Of a stretch of DNA of 40,599 nucleotides, positions 8,857-16,872 are shown piece by piece. The notes below the pieces were generated by a model that made no database searches, was not told the DNA's origin, and worked only from the letters and a program-made list of their open reading frames with translations. Source of the DNA: Promethearchaeota archaeon (GTDB taxonomy: Archaea > Asgardarchaeota > Lokiarchaeia > Sigyniarchaeales > SOKP01); contig SDNY01000017.1 in the NCBI GenBank assembly GCA_004524535.1, positions 1 to 40,599 on the forward strand. The letters are read 5' to 3'. Every line of letters starts with the position of its first letter. The first letter of the stretch is position 1. The translations under genes and the position numbers were made by a program.

Positions 8857-10155
8857 ATGGATTTTGAATTAATGGTATTCCTTTTTATAATTTTTATTCT
8901 AATGATAATTAGCTATATCATAAAAGATTTAGATTTTGTTGCGATTTCATTATTATGTTGTTTTATAGCAGCAACAGTCACAGGTTTAGTTAAGGGAATT
9001 GGAATTGATGTAATTATTACTTTTATACAATTTGAGGCAATAATACTAATTTTGAGTATGATTATTATAACTAAAATCGCTGAAGATTCAAATATTTTAG
9101 AGTATATAGCTATAAAGCTTTTTAAAATTTCCAAAGGGAACCAAAGAGTCTTTTTTTGGCTGATTTGTATTGTGTCTACACTACTAGCAGCAGTTATTAG
9201 CGATGTTGTTGTTATTTTAATTTTAGCCCCCGTCGTAATTAGACTTTGTCGTTTTTTAAAAACTAAAGCAGGCACATACTTATTGGGAATAACAATATGT
9301 ATTAATATTGGATCAATAATTACTCCGTTTTCAAGCGGTGAAAATATAATTATTTCTACAGCTTTTAATTTAGATGTGATTTATTTTATTCAATACTTCT
9401 GGATATTCTCTTTTATTATACTTTTTTTAACTATTTTCTTATTAGATAAAATTATTTTGTCAAAAGAACCAATAATTGAAAAACAGCAAAAATTATTTGT
9501 ATTGGAATTAATAAATGCTGAAATGCTAATAAAAAATAAGAAATTATTCTATTTTAATGGAATTATGATATTGTCAACTATTATATTATTTGTTATTTTA
9601 CCGCTAATGTATCTGACGGCTGCTATATCAGCAATGATTCTTGTTATTGTGAATAAAAAGTTTACAAAAAAACCAATGAAAGAATTATTAAAAAACATTG
9701 ATTGGGATATAATATTCTTCTTTATAGCATTATATATTGTTGTTGGTTGCCTCTTACAAGCAGGATTGAGGGACATTTTTGAATCAATAGATTTTAAGAA
9801 TTTTGATTTTTTCTTTTTAACTTTCATGATTCTTATTATTGTAAGCTTATTTTCTGGTTTTGTTGCTAATACGCCAACAGCTCTAATTTTTATACCTATA
9901 ATCGATACTTTAATTAGCACTCACGGATTTTCAGCAATTCCACTTATTTTTGCTTTTATAATTGGAATTAACTTAGGTGGAAATCTATTACCTCAAGGTG
10001 CAGCATGTGATTTAATGACTTTAAAAATAGCGCAAGATAATGAAGTTGAGAATTTAAATTATAAACGATTATTTAAGATGGGGCTCACTTTTGCAATATT
10101 TCATATTCTGTTAGCAATAGGATATCTCTTTATCCTCGTTCTTATTTTTGAATAA
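8857..10155 (+). CDS. ArsB/NhaD-type ion or anion permease
   Basis: A 432-residue membrane protein with about 11 hydrophobic segments. Features of the ArsB/NhaD/citrate-transporter superfamily are visible in both halves: AVISDVVVILILAPVV and ITPFSSGENIIISTAFN (about 90-170), then GFVANTPTALIFIPIIDTL (about 327-345) and NLGGNLLPQGAACDLMTLKIA (about 371-391). The half-repeats place N-[TS]-P and G-[EN]-N motifs at the transport site. It could carry arsenite, sodium, a dicarboxylate or another anion, and sequence alone does not say. A GTGAT site lies 5 nt before the ATG. Confidence 0.75.
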   Translation: MDFELMVFLFIIFILMIISYIIKDLDFVAISLLCCFIAATVTGLVKGIGIDVIITFIQFEAIILILSMIIITKIAEDSNILEYIAIKLFKISKGNQRVFFWLICIVSTLLAAVISDVVVILILAPVVIRLCRFLKTKAGTYLLGITICINIGSIITPFSSGENIIISTAFNLDVIYFIQYFWIFSFIILFLTIFLLDKIILSKEPIIEKQQKLFVLELINAEMLIKNKKLFYFNGIMILSTIILFVILPLMYLTAAISAMILVIVNKKFTKKPMKELLKNIDWDIIFFFIALYIVVGCLLQAGLRDIFESIDFKNFDFFFLTFMILIIVSLFSGFVANTPTALIFIPIIDTLISTHGFSAIPLIFAFIIGINLGGNLLPQGAACDLMTLKIAQDNEVENLNYKRLFKMGLTFAIFHILLAIGYLFILVLIFE

Positions 10156-10329
10156 TTCAAAATAATCTTAAAGATTTCTTTTTCTTTCTTTCCCTCTTAT
10201 GTTTCAAATGTTTTTTATAAATTTTTCCACGATAATGAAACCTATCGCATTTTATAGAATAATTCACCATTACGTTAAAATCTCTAATTATAAAATTTTA
10301 ATATTCATTTTTACTTTAGAAATTTAAAA

Positions 10330-10539
10330 TTACTCAATTTTCTCTTTCCATTTTTCCATTTCAATAGCATTTTTATATTCATCTCCAATATTATGAGAAA
10401 TATTTAAAGTCGATGAATATGAATCTACAATCTCTTCTGTAAGCGGTCTTCTCTCATCGCAATATCTACATTCAAGAAAAGTTTTTCCATTCTCTGATTC
10501 AGGCATTAATAATCCACCACATTTATCACAAAATTCCAT
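10330..10539 (-). CDS. Single zinc-ribbon protein resembling the N-terminal ribbon of TFS/RpoM
   Basis: A 69-residue protein. CDKCGGLLMPE then LECRYCDERRPL gives a CxxC-x18-CxxC ribbon like the N-terminal domain of archaeal transcription factor S and Rpb9. The second, catalytic ribbon of TFS is missing, and residues 35-69 are polar and helical. GAGGTGA 6 nt before the ATG fixes the start. It could be a free zinc-ribbon adaptor. A role in transcription is inference from fold similarity only. Confidence 0.6.
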   Translation of the reverse strand: MEFCDKCGGLLMPESENGKTFLECRYCDERRPLTEEIVDSYSSTLNISHNIGDEYKNAIEMEKWKEKIE

Positions 10540-10638
10540 TGAAATTCACCTCACTTATTTTCTTATTTTTAATGATAACTTTTTATTTGTATAAGTATTA
10601 ATTTTTTAAAATTTCCTAAATTGACCAATAAAAAGGAG

Positions 10639-11094
10639 TTAAGTACTCTTTTGAAACTCTTTACTGTATGAAGCCCATTTTCTCCATTTCTCAGCAAATT
10701 TTTTCGCTTCTAAAACTTTTAATTTAATATGTAAATCTTTGACTATTTTACTAGTTTTTTTAACCTTTTTCTTTTTTTCTTTATGTATCTGCTTTAAAGT
10801 CTTATTTAATTGCCTATTTTTTCTTTTTAATAGATGATTAACTTCTTTTTTTATGGTTTTTAACGCAATTTGTACATTTTTCCTTTTTTTAGCAGATTTG
10901 GTTGTATCATCATTGATTACTTCTAAATTTTTAACCAATCCTCTAAACTTACGTTGAATTTCCTTAATTTTAGTTCCGAATTCACTTTCAATCTCCTTTC
11001 TTGCCAAGGCTTTCTTTTCAGCCGCCTCGTCTTCAATTTTTACGATTTCCTTATCATAAATATTAATCTGACTTCTAATTTCTTCTATTGAAAT
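10639..11094 (-). CDS. Coiled-coil protein, AUU start inferred
   Basis: About 151 residues, nearly all Lys, Glu, Ile and Leu in heptad-like order, predicted to be a long coiled coil. The nearest conventional start is a TTG at 11007, but the frame stays open and similarly charged for 29 more codons (ISIEEIRSQINIYDKEIVKI and on) up to a TGA at 11101. No ATG, GTG or TTG occurs in that stretch. GTGAT lies 5 nt before ATT at 11094, so ATT is proposed as the start. No family is recognised. Neighbours are a zinc ribbon and stress proteins. Confidence 0.55.
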   Translation of the reverse strand: MSIEEIRSQINIYDKEIVKIEDEAAEKKALARKEIESEFGTKIKEIQRKFRGLVKNLEVINDDTTKSAKKRKNVQIALKTIKKEVNHLLKRKNRQLNKTLKQIHKEKKKKVKKTSKIVKDLHIKLKVLEAKKFAEKWRKWASYSKEFQKST

Positions 11095-11186
11095 ATTAAA
11101 TCACTTTTTTAATCTTTCTTTCCTATGATATAAAATGTCATAGATAAAGGACTAAAAAAGTAAGAAATAATTTACTTTCTTGTAAA

Positions 11187-11453
11187 TTAAGAACTTTCTA
11201 ATCTAAACACAGCTGACTCATTTGGAATATAAAATTTTTCATCATCTTTTAATACTAATGTGTGATAAAAATTTGCTAATTGTAAAAAACCTCTTATTAC
11301 ATCTTCATCTCCTTCAAATTTAAAACGTACTTCTGAGACAGAGTTTTTCGTCTTAACATCGACTTTTTCATAGATTTTTTCATCTATTAAAGGTACTTTT
11401 AGTTCATTTGCAATTTCATAGACCCTATTTATAAAAAGTTCATTTTTTTCCAA
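11187..11453 (-). CDS. Conserved-looking small protein of unknown function
   Basis: About 88 residues. An upstream GTG at 11462 lies inside GGAGGTG, which is the ribosome site. The TTG at 11453, 6 nt after it, is the better start, giving MEKNELFINRVYEIANEL. The protein alternates helix (residues 5-20) and strand-like stretches (SEVRFKFEGD, YHTLVLKDDEKFYIP). No known motif is visible. It sits just downstream of the universal stress protein at 11512-11985 on the same strand and may be co-transcribed with it. Confidence 0.5.
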   Translation of the reverse strand: MEKNELFINRVYEIANELKVPLIDEKIYEKVDVKTKNSVSEVRFKFEGDEDVIRGFLQLANFYHTLVLKDDEKFYIPNESAVFRLESS

Positions 11454-11511
11454 AATTAACACCTCCTTTTATTTATATATTAAAATTTTTATTTTACTAG
11501 AGAAAAAAAAA

Positions 11512-11985
11512 TTAACGGACTATAAGGACATCGCATGGAGCTTCATTCAAAACTTTGGTAGCCACTGTACCTAGAAAAATTCTTTTTAGTTTAGAATGGT
11601 TACCTTTACATCCTAAAGCAACAAGATCAAAATCTTCTTCCTTGACGGTTCGTTTAATATAATCCTCCGGTTCTTCGCCTTTAATTAATCGTGTTTCTAC
11701 AGGTCCAAACTCTCCATTAAACATGCTTTTAGTTTTTTCTAATATTGCTTTACCTTCTCTCTCATACTCTGCCCGTATTTTATTGTAATCTACCGTAGGA
11801 ACCGTATAGTGATTAGCACTACCAAAACCAATTCCTAATGGTATCGTTTTCTGAAGCATGTGATGCTCAATTGAATGAAAAATTACTACTTTACTCCCGT
11901 ACTTTTTCTGAAGCTCAATTACTCTACCAGCCGCACGTAATGCATCGTCCGAACCATCAGTTGCTAATAAAATCTTTTCATACAT
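11512..11985 (-). CDS. Universal stress protein (UspA-like)
   Basis: A 157-residue protein. MYEKILLATDGSDDA at the start is the first strand and nucleotide contact of the Usp fold. FDLVALGCKGNHSKLKRIFLGTVATKVL near the C-terminus is the GxxG-x(9-10)-G[ST] ATP-binding loop, and CDVLIVR is the last strand, so ATP binding is likely. GGAGGTGA lies 7 nt before the ATG at 11985, and a TTG directly before the ATG is an alternative. Probably dimeric and cytoplasmic, as usual for the family. It is the closer-to-consensus paralogue of the protein at 8181-8651. Confidence 0.9.
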   Translation of the reverse strand: MYEKILLATDGSDDALRAAGRVIELQKKYGSKVVIFHSIEHHMLQKTIPLGIGFGSANHYTVPTVDYNKIRAEYEREGKAILEKTKSMFNGEFGPVETRLIKGEEPEDYIKRTVKEEDFDLVALGCKGNHSKLKRIFLGTVATKVLNEAPCDVLIVR

Positions 11986-12140
11986 CAATTTTTCACCTCC
12001 TTAATTAATAATTTTATAAAAGATCTCTAGATTCGAAAAATCTTAAAGACTTTTGTAATCTTAAATAAAAGATTTAAAAAGTAATCACAAAAGAGATTAA
12101 TTTTTTTTATATCTTTTAAAAATATGTTTAAATGATCCTT

Positions 12141-12830
12141 TCATACTGGTTGTAATTGATACAACTCATTCATTTTCAACAGACTTGACGTAAAAATAAA
12201 TGGCTTTTTCAAATAATCTTTCTGATTTTCTTTACTTGAAGTGATTTCTTTAATTTTTTCATGAAAATCATTTATTACATCTAAGACCATTTTGAATTGT
12301 TCTTCACTAATAAATATTAAATTCATTAAAGGTTTAATCTTCTTTATATTTTTATAAAAAGTCTCATATTCAACATTTTCATTGTCCTCATAATTTTCAA
12401 TAAAGTCATTAAGGATATCAAGAGGGTTCTTCATAATTTTTATGATTGATTGAATTACTCTGAAATAATTAATGAATTCCTCCACTTTTTCGGGAGGCTG
12501 AATTGTTAATAAGCTGTTATCATCATAATTATCACCTAATAGGATATAATCATCTCTTAATCGATAATATTTAGATTTTATAGAGCCTCTTACTTTTACT
12601 TCTTTTGAGACATAAATAATTCCTGAATCAGTTAAATTTCGAAGATTTCTTACGATTGTAGATTTGCTTTTTTTTAAATGTTTACTTAAATGCGTTAAGC
12701 TTAATTCTTGATTAATAAAAAGTTCGATAATAATACGGATTTGTATCTTATCTTTAATTGAAGCAATTAATTCTCGCTTTCTTTCTTTCCTACTAACGTA
12801 ATTGTTTGTAGTTTTTTCCAAACCTATCAC
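12141..12830 (-). CDS. Winged-helix transcriptional regulator
   Basis: A 229-residue protein. Residues about 25-95 form an ArsR-like winged helix: KIQIRIIIELFINQELSLTH, then HLKKSKSTIVRNLRNLTDSG as the helix-turn-helix, then IIYVSKEVKVRGSIKSKYYRL as the wing. The C-terminal 130 residues are helical and acidic with no recognised ligand domain. The start is GTG at 12830 or TTG at 12821. The GTG is part of GTGAT, which could itself be the ribosome site. It lies 32 bp after the Lrp-like gene on the same strand. Confidence 0.7.
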   Translation of the reverse strand: MIGLEKTTNNYVSRKERKRELIASIKDKIQIRIIIELFINQELSLTHLSKHLKKSKSTIVRNLRNLTDSGIIYVSKEVKVRGSIKSKYYRLRDDYILLGDNYDDNSLLTIQPPEKVEEFINYFRVIQSIIKIMKNPLDILNDFIENYEDNENVEYETFYKNIKKIKPLMNLIFISEEQFKMVLDVINDFHEKIKEITSSKENQKDYLKKPFIFTSSLLKMNELYQLQPV

Positions 12831-12862
12831 TTTTTAGAATTTTTTTAAAATACAATATATAA

Positions 12863-13294
12863 TTATTTAATAATATCGGTTATGAAACAAGTCTCTATTA
12901 TTTTAACACCTTCGATTGTAGAGATTTTATTTTCTATTAAAGGATTAAAGTCTTCAATCGAATGGATTTTAATTCTCAAAAAAATACCACAATCACCAGA
13001 CAATCTCCAAATATCTGTAATTTCCTGAATTTGCTTTAATTGTTTTAAAATTTTCTTAATATTTTTGAAGTCAGGTTCTATTTTAATTGTCGAATAGACT
13101 TTTGGTTGTGAATTAATTTCATATTTAATTGTGAATTTCTCGATTATATCATTTTCTAACATTTTTTGAATCCGCCGTCTGACGGTTGCTTCTGTTCTTC
13201 CCACAACATCTGCAATATCACTATATGATTGTCTTGAATCTTCATTTAGTTCCTCCAAAATCTTGAGATCAACTATATCTACTGATTCTGAAAT
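12863..13294 (-). CDS. Lrp/AsnC-family regulator, AUU start inferred
   Basis: About 143 residues. The N-terminal HTH reads DIVDLKILEELNEDSRQSYS then IADVVGRTEATVRRRIQKML, the standard Lrp pattern. The C-terminal half (VYSTIKIEPDFKNI, RLSGDCGIFLRIKIHS) is the ligand and oligomerisation domain. The first conventional start (TTG at 13258) would cut into the conserved DLKILEEL helix. Further up, the frame runs ATT TCA GAA TCA GTA GAT and is closed by TAG directly before that ATT. GGTGA lies 6 nt ahead, so ATT at 13294 is the convincing start. Confidence 0.8.
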   Translation of the reverse strand: MSESVDIVDLKILEELNEDSRQSYSDIADVVGRTEATVRRRIQKMLENDIIEKFTIKYEINSQPKVYSTIKIEPDFKNIKKILKQLKQIQEITDIWRLSGDCGIFLRIKIHSIEDFNPLIENKISTIEGVKIIETCFITDIIK

Positions 13295-13416
13295 CTAATT
13301 TCACCATTTAACTTTTTTTAAATTAAGATATTTAAAAATCTTAAAAATATCTTATTTTAGAATTAATTTTTATAATCCTTATTTTCTAGTAAGAATTTAT
13401 CATTTATAAATGTTCC

Positions 13417-13474
13417 TATGAAACGATGTTTATGAAACGTTCTTACGGGGCGATGCAAACAAAACGTTTATAAG
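13417..13474 (+). promoter_or_regulatory. Hsp20 promoter with direct repeats
   Basis: TATGAAACG occurs at 13417 and 13431, a 14-bp period, and AAAACGTTTATAAG follows at 13461. The last contains a TATA-like TTTATAAG and a palindromic AAACGTTT. The spacing to the Hsp20 start at 13576 leaves a leader of up to about 80 nt. The repeats could bind a heat-shock regulator. The repeat is seen and its role is inferred. Confidence 0.4.
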
Positions 13475-13575
13475 TAATTAATTCTTATAATTATTTAGAG
13501 AGATAATTTTGGATAATTTTATTCAAAGGGATCTCAATATAATATTTAAATTAATAGAACTGAGGTGAAAACTTG

Positions 13576-14145
13576 ATGACTAATGAAAAGCAAATTAAAG
13601 ATAGAAAAAGAGAAGACGTTGAAGAAGAGAAACGGGAAAAGCAAAAATCAAGAGAACTTTCTATTAGAAGAGAAAGTCCATTTTCATTATTTCAACAAAT
13701 GGATCGAATGCTTGATAATATGTGGAGAGGATTTGATGATCTATTCTGGTGGCCTTTTAGCAGTAGAAACTATAGACCATTGTCTCTAAGAATAACAGAG
13801 AATGAGCCATTATTTAGGACGCCATTATCAAATATAACAGAAAATGATAATGAATATGAAATTTCTGCTGAAATGCCTGGGTTAGATAAAGGTGATCTTG
13901 AAATCAATATTTCTGATGGAACTCTAGAGATCAACGGAGAAATATCAGAAGAGAAGCAAGAAGAGAAAAAAGGAGATCTTGTAAGAAGAGAATGTTATTC
14001 CTCAAGTTATTATAGGCTATTTAATCTACCTAAAAATATTGATGAGGAAGGAATTGAAGCAAACCTTGATAAAGGTTTATTGAAAATAACAATTCCAAAA
14101 GTCGAACCGACAGAGTCAGCAAATAAAAAGATTGAAATTAAGTAA
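13576..14145 (+). CDS. Small heat-shock protein (Hsp20/alpha-crystallin)
   Basis: A 189-residue protein. Residues 1-30 are highly charged, 35-80 are aromatic (SPFSLFQQMDRMLDNMWRGF, WWPF), and about 88-180 form the alpha-crystallin domain: PLSNITENDNEYEISAEMPGL, then LEINGE, then LDKGLLKITIPK (the A/GxL signature). A C-terminal IEI anchor motif lies in KKIEIK, so oligomer formation is expected. GAGGTGA lies 7 nt before ATG, and a TTG one codon earlier is the alternative. It prevents aggregation of unfolded proteins without ATP. Its upstream region carries repeats noted separately. Confidence 0.92.
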   Translation: MTNEKQIKDRKREDVEEEKREKQKSRELSIRRESPFSLFQQMDRMLDNMWRGFDDLFWWPFSSRNYRPLSLRITENEPLFRTPLSNITENDNEYEISAEMPGLDKGDLEINISDGTLEINGEISEEKQEEKKGDLVRRECYSSSYYRLFNLPKNIDEEGIEANLDKGLLKITIPKVEPTESANKKIEIK

Positions 14146-14180
14146 TAACACAATCAATTTTTTGTTAGATCTTACTAATC

Positions 14181-14220
14181 TTTTTTTTTAATTATATTAA
14201 AACCAATCGAGGTGAAAACA
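14181..14220 (+). promoter_or_regulatory. T-run plus ribosome-site leader, copy 1
   Basis: A run of nine T follows the Hsp20 gene and could end its transcript. It leads directly into ATTAAAACCAATCGAGGTG, a leader with the ribosome site GAGGTGA. The same 34-nt arrangement recurs at 15069-15102 with 30 of 34 positions identical. The site fixes the next start at ATT (14221), because the only GTG nearby is part of the ribosome site. Confidence 0.5.
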
Positions 14221-15063
14221 ATTACAACTAATCTTGAGAAAGAAGAAGAACTTACTATAAAAAAATACATAATTTCTAAGAAAAATAAAGAATCTGCGAA
14301 AATTTTTCTTAAAGCTCTGGCAATATTTGGAATTTGGATGCTTTTAACGTATTTACTTGAAGGAATGCTATTAACACTACAAAGACCAGATGCAACTATG
14401 AATCGCATGTTATATACATTTATTGCTAATATTGTATTTGGAACGATTATTGGAATTTATTTTATACATTATAATCTAAAATCTTATGACTTTTCTAAAG
14501 AAGAATATGGATTTCGTTCAATTTCTTTTACGTTAAATTCTATAATAATAGGATTTTTGGCAGGTCTTGGCTTATACTTTGCTCAAAATCCCCCTACATA
14601 TGATCCCGTTATTATTGCCAATGGATTTGCGCAAGTTTTAGTAGTCTCTATTGCTGAGATTATAATTTGTTGGGCAATAGTGGGTACTATTTCTAAACAT
14701 ATAACTAAAAAAAAGATAGGAAAGATTCTCTCAGTAATATTTGCTGTTACAATTTCAAGCATATTATTTGGACTGTATCATTTTGCGCACAGCCCACCAT
14801 TTAATACTATAAATATGTTTATAATGTTAACAATAGTAGGTGTTGTGTTTACAAGTATTTACTATTTTATAGTTAAAGATATATATGGGACAATCGTATT
14901 TCATAATTTTTTAGGTGTTCTAGGAGTGTTAAATGCATTGAAACAATCAGGTAACCTAACAGCGTATACAACACCAATAGTTCCACTATTTATAACCGCA
15001 GGTATTGCATTATTAATATTAGTATTAATGGATTATTTCTTTATTCGTAGAGAGAACTACTAA
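14221..15063 (+). CDS. CPBP-like intramembrane protein, AUU start inferred
   Basis: About 280 residues with 7-8 hydrophobic segments. It resembles CPBP (Abi) intramembrane proteases: FGLYHFAHSP (about 186) matches motif FxxxH, and VFHNFLGVLG (about 230) matches the last His motif. The first motif EExxxR is degenerate (AEIIICW, about 145), so protease activity is doubtful. The GTG at 14212 is part of GAGGTGA. ATT at 14221, 5 nt after that site, is the likely start. It follows Hsp20 on the same strand. Confidence 0.6.
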   Translation: MTTNLEKEEELTIKKYIISKKNKESAKIFLKALAIFGIWMLLTYLLEGMLLTLQRPDATMNRMLYTFIANIVFGTIIGIYFIHYNLKSYDFSKEEYGFRSISFTLNSIIIGFLAGLGLYFAQNPPTYDPVIIANGFAQVLVVSIAEIIICWAIVGTISKHITKKKIGKILSVIFAVTISSILFGLYHFAHSPPFNTINMFIMLTIVGVVFTSIYYFIVKDIYGTIVFHNFLGVLGVLNALKQSGNLTAYTTPIVPLFITAGIALLILVLMDYFFIRRENY

Positions 15064-15068
15064 AATTA

Positions 15069-15109
15069 TTTTTTTTTTATTGAATTAAAACCAATGGAGG
15101 TGTTAGAAT
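15069..15109 (+). promoter_or_regulatory. T-run plus ribosome-site leader, copy 2
   Basis: Ten T residues, then ATTAAAACCAATGGAGGTG, repeating the leader at 14181-14214 almost exactly. GGAGGTG at 15096-15102 is a full-strength ribosome site. It is followed 7-10 nt later only by ATA codons in the open frame. Confidence 0.5.
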
Positions 15110-15556
15110 ATAATAACTAAAGATGCATTAAAATTTTTTCAAGCTTATATTGAAGAAATGGTTGATATAGGAGGTCCTAATTTACCTAAATCAGTTTCTT
15201 CAAAATTAGGCACTAAATTAGGTAAAATATACAAAAAAAGAAAAATTAAGAAAATTGAACCAGCAATTAAAAAAAGTCTCAATGCATTAGGAGAATTAGT
15301 AAATCTCATTGAAGAAAATGAAAATAAATTTGAAATTCAAGTAAAACATAAAAATAAATTTTGTCCAATTGGAGGGAAATATAATCCAACTAAAGCAGAA
15401 TTTTTCCAAGAAAGTATATGTATTCCATTCTATATCGCATTTCTAAATAGATTAGATCCTAGATCATATTACAATATCAGGGTAAAGAGCTGCGTTGTAA
15501 GCAGTAATACAAATTATTGCATATTTGAGTTATTTAGAAAAAAAAGGGAAAAATAG
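15110..15556 (+). CDS. Uncharacterised protein with four cysteines, AUA start inferred
   Basis: About 148 residues. The first ATG (15158) lies 62 nt downstream of GGAGGTG, while the open frame ITKDALKFFQAYIEE runs up to that site and is closed by TAG at 15104. The start should therefore be ATA at 15110 or 15113. The N-terminal half is basic and helical (SSKLGTKLGKIYKKRKIKK). The C-terminal half has Cys in KFCPIGG, ESICIP, VKSCVVSS and NYCIFEL, faintly like V4R ligand-binding domains. Family not recognised. Confidence 0.5.
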   Translation: MITKDALKFFQAYIEEMVDIGGPNLPKSVSSKLGTKLGKIYKKRKIKKIEPAIKKSLNALGELVNLIEENENKFEIQVKHKNKFCPIGGKYNPTKAEFFQESICIPFYIAFLNRLDPRSYYNIRVKSCVVSSNTNYCIFELFRKKREK

Positions 15557-15729
15557 AAATATGAGATTATTTAAAATTATATTAATTCAATATTAAAGAT
15601 TTAAAATTTCAGATTTAGAACGTATTTAGAAAATAATTGATGCCTATAATATATAATTAAAAAAATTTCCCCAATGTTTTAGAAACATAAATTAAAAAGA
15701 ATTAAATAAATCATTATACTATTAATCAT

Positions 15730-16632
15730 ATGAAAAAACAAAAGGCTTTTAACATAACTTATTTAATTGGATTAGCTGCTTCATTTTTTTTTATGATTTG
15801 GATCTTTATATTTGAATTATATGTGTTAAATTATTCATTTTTAGTATTTTTCTGGGTTGTGAAATATTTATCTGGCTTTGGACTAATTTTAAGCATTGCT
15901 AATGGATTTTTGTTATTATTTGATAAATTTAAAAATCAGCTTAGTAAAAGAGGAACAAATATTCTTATCGTTCTTCAATTCGTTATACCTATAATTTTTG
16001 TAATATACGCGATTTACCGTATTTTTTCAAGTTTTTATGGTGGAGCAGGGATCAGAATGGTTGGTGTCTGGGCAGATTTTTATGTTTGGATAGATGATAT
16101 TATATATATCTATGGTATCAGTTCTTTACTTATTACTCTTTATATTATTCCAATTATTCGAGATGAATTTGATGACGCCGTAAATCAGACTAGAGTATCC
16201 CGATTTAAAGTTGGCGCAAAATCCATTGGAAGAGGAATTAAGAAGAAATATTTTAGTGTAAGAAAGAAGCATGCAAAAGTTCAGCTCCAAGATCAAATGA
16301 CAGGAAAAGAAGTGCTTGTTTCATGGAGGAATAAATTTGCTGTGTATTTAATGATTCCTATAGCAGTAGGGTCTTTATTACTAATGCCCTTAGCATTCAT
16401 ATTAATTGTACTATGGTTGAAAATAATATTTTTTGAAAAAATAGATATAAAAATACATGAAAAAATTGCCTTACTAATCTCAATAATCATTCTAGGGGTT
16501 GTGGCTATCTTAGCTCCTTATTTAGAACTTGTATTTTATGCGCAGATTAGTAATTTATTTTGGACAATCAATATATTTTATCTTATAGGAATCGGTGTTG
16601 CATCTTTCATATATTTTAGAAAAATAATCTAA
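15730..16632 (+). CDS. Multi-spanning membrane protein, unknown function
   Basis: A 300-residue protein with about 7 hydrophobic segments: four in residues 8-150, then a basic cytoplasmic-looking stretch (RVSRFKVGAKSIGRGIKKKYFSVRKK, about 157-185), then three or four more in 195-298. No transporter or enzyme motif is visible. It has no close operon partner and no clear ribosome site. A membrane location is well supported and the function is unknown. Confidence 0.6.
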   Translation: MKKQKAFNITYLIGLAASFFFMIWIFIFELYVLNYSFLVFFWVVKYLSGFGLILSIANGFLLLFDKFKNQLSKRGTNILIVLQFVIPIIFVIYAIYRIFSSFYGGAGIRMVGVWADFYVWIDDIIYIYGISSLLITLYIIPIIRDEFDDAVNQTRVSRFKVGAKSIGRGIKKKYFSVRKKHAKVQLQDQMTGKEVLVSWRNKFAVYLMIPIAVGSLLLMPLAFILIVLWLKIIFFEKIDIKIHEKIALLISIIILGVVAILAPYLELVFYAQISNLFWTINIFYLIGIGVASFIYFRKII

Positions 16633-16872
16633 AGCAAATTAAAATATTAGTATTTCAAAAATGTCACCTGTAATTAAAAAATGACACAAAATCTATAATT
16701 TATTGCCATTTATTAGATTAGTGACCACAATTCATTTATAGTGAAAAATGTCAGTAAAATCTATATTTTTTTAATTCTTTTTATCAGCTTTTTTTTGACA
16801 ACAGACCTATTGTCGTTTCTATGATAAGTGACATTTTTTAAGTGAGAGGTAACTTAAGATTAAGCTATTTAA
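16633..16872. promoter_or_regulatory. Gene-free region with TGTCA/TGACA boxes and a palindrome
   Basis: The 240 bp between the membrane protein and the ferredoxin-domain gene repeats TGTCA or its complement about five times (near 16663, 16681, 16749, 16797 and 16830). Two stretches, AATGACACAAAATCTATAAT and AATGTCAGTAAAATCTATAT, are imperfect direct repeats. A perfect inverted repeat GACAA (16797-16801) / TTGTC (16810-16814) lies 60 bp before the downstream gene. This looks like an operator cluster controlling that gene (inference). Confidence 0.4.

Noticed and set aside
14212-14220. GTG as start of the CPBP-like gene
   Set aside because: The GTG is part of GAGGTGA, the ribosome site. The same reasoning rejects GTG at 11462 and 24744, where normal starts follow.
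16293-16490. Minus-strand ORFs opposite the membrane protein, and similar ORFs opposite trp, permease and VIT genes
   Set aside because: They are mirror frames of well-supported genes, with no ribosome sites or domains of their own.
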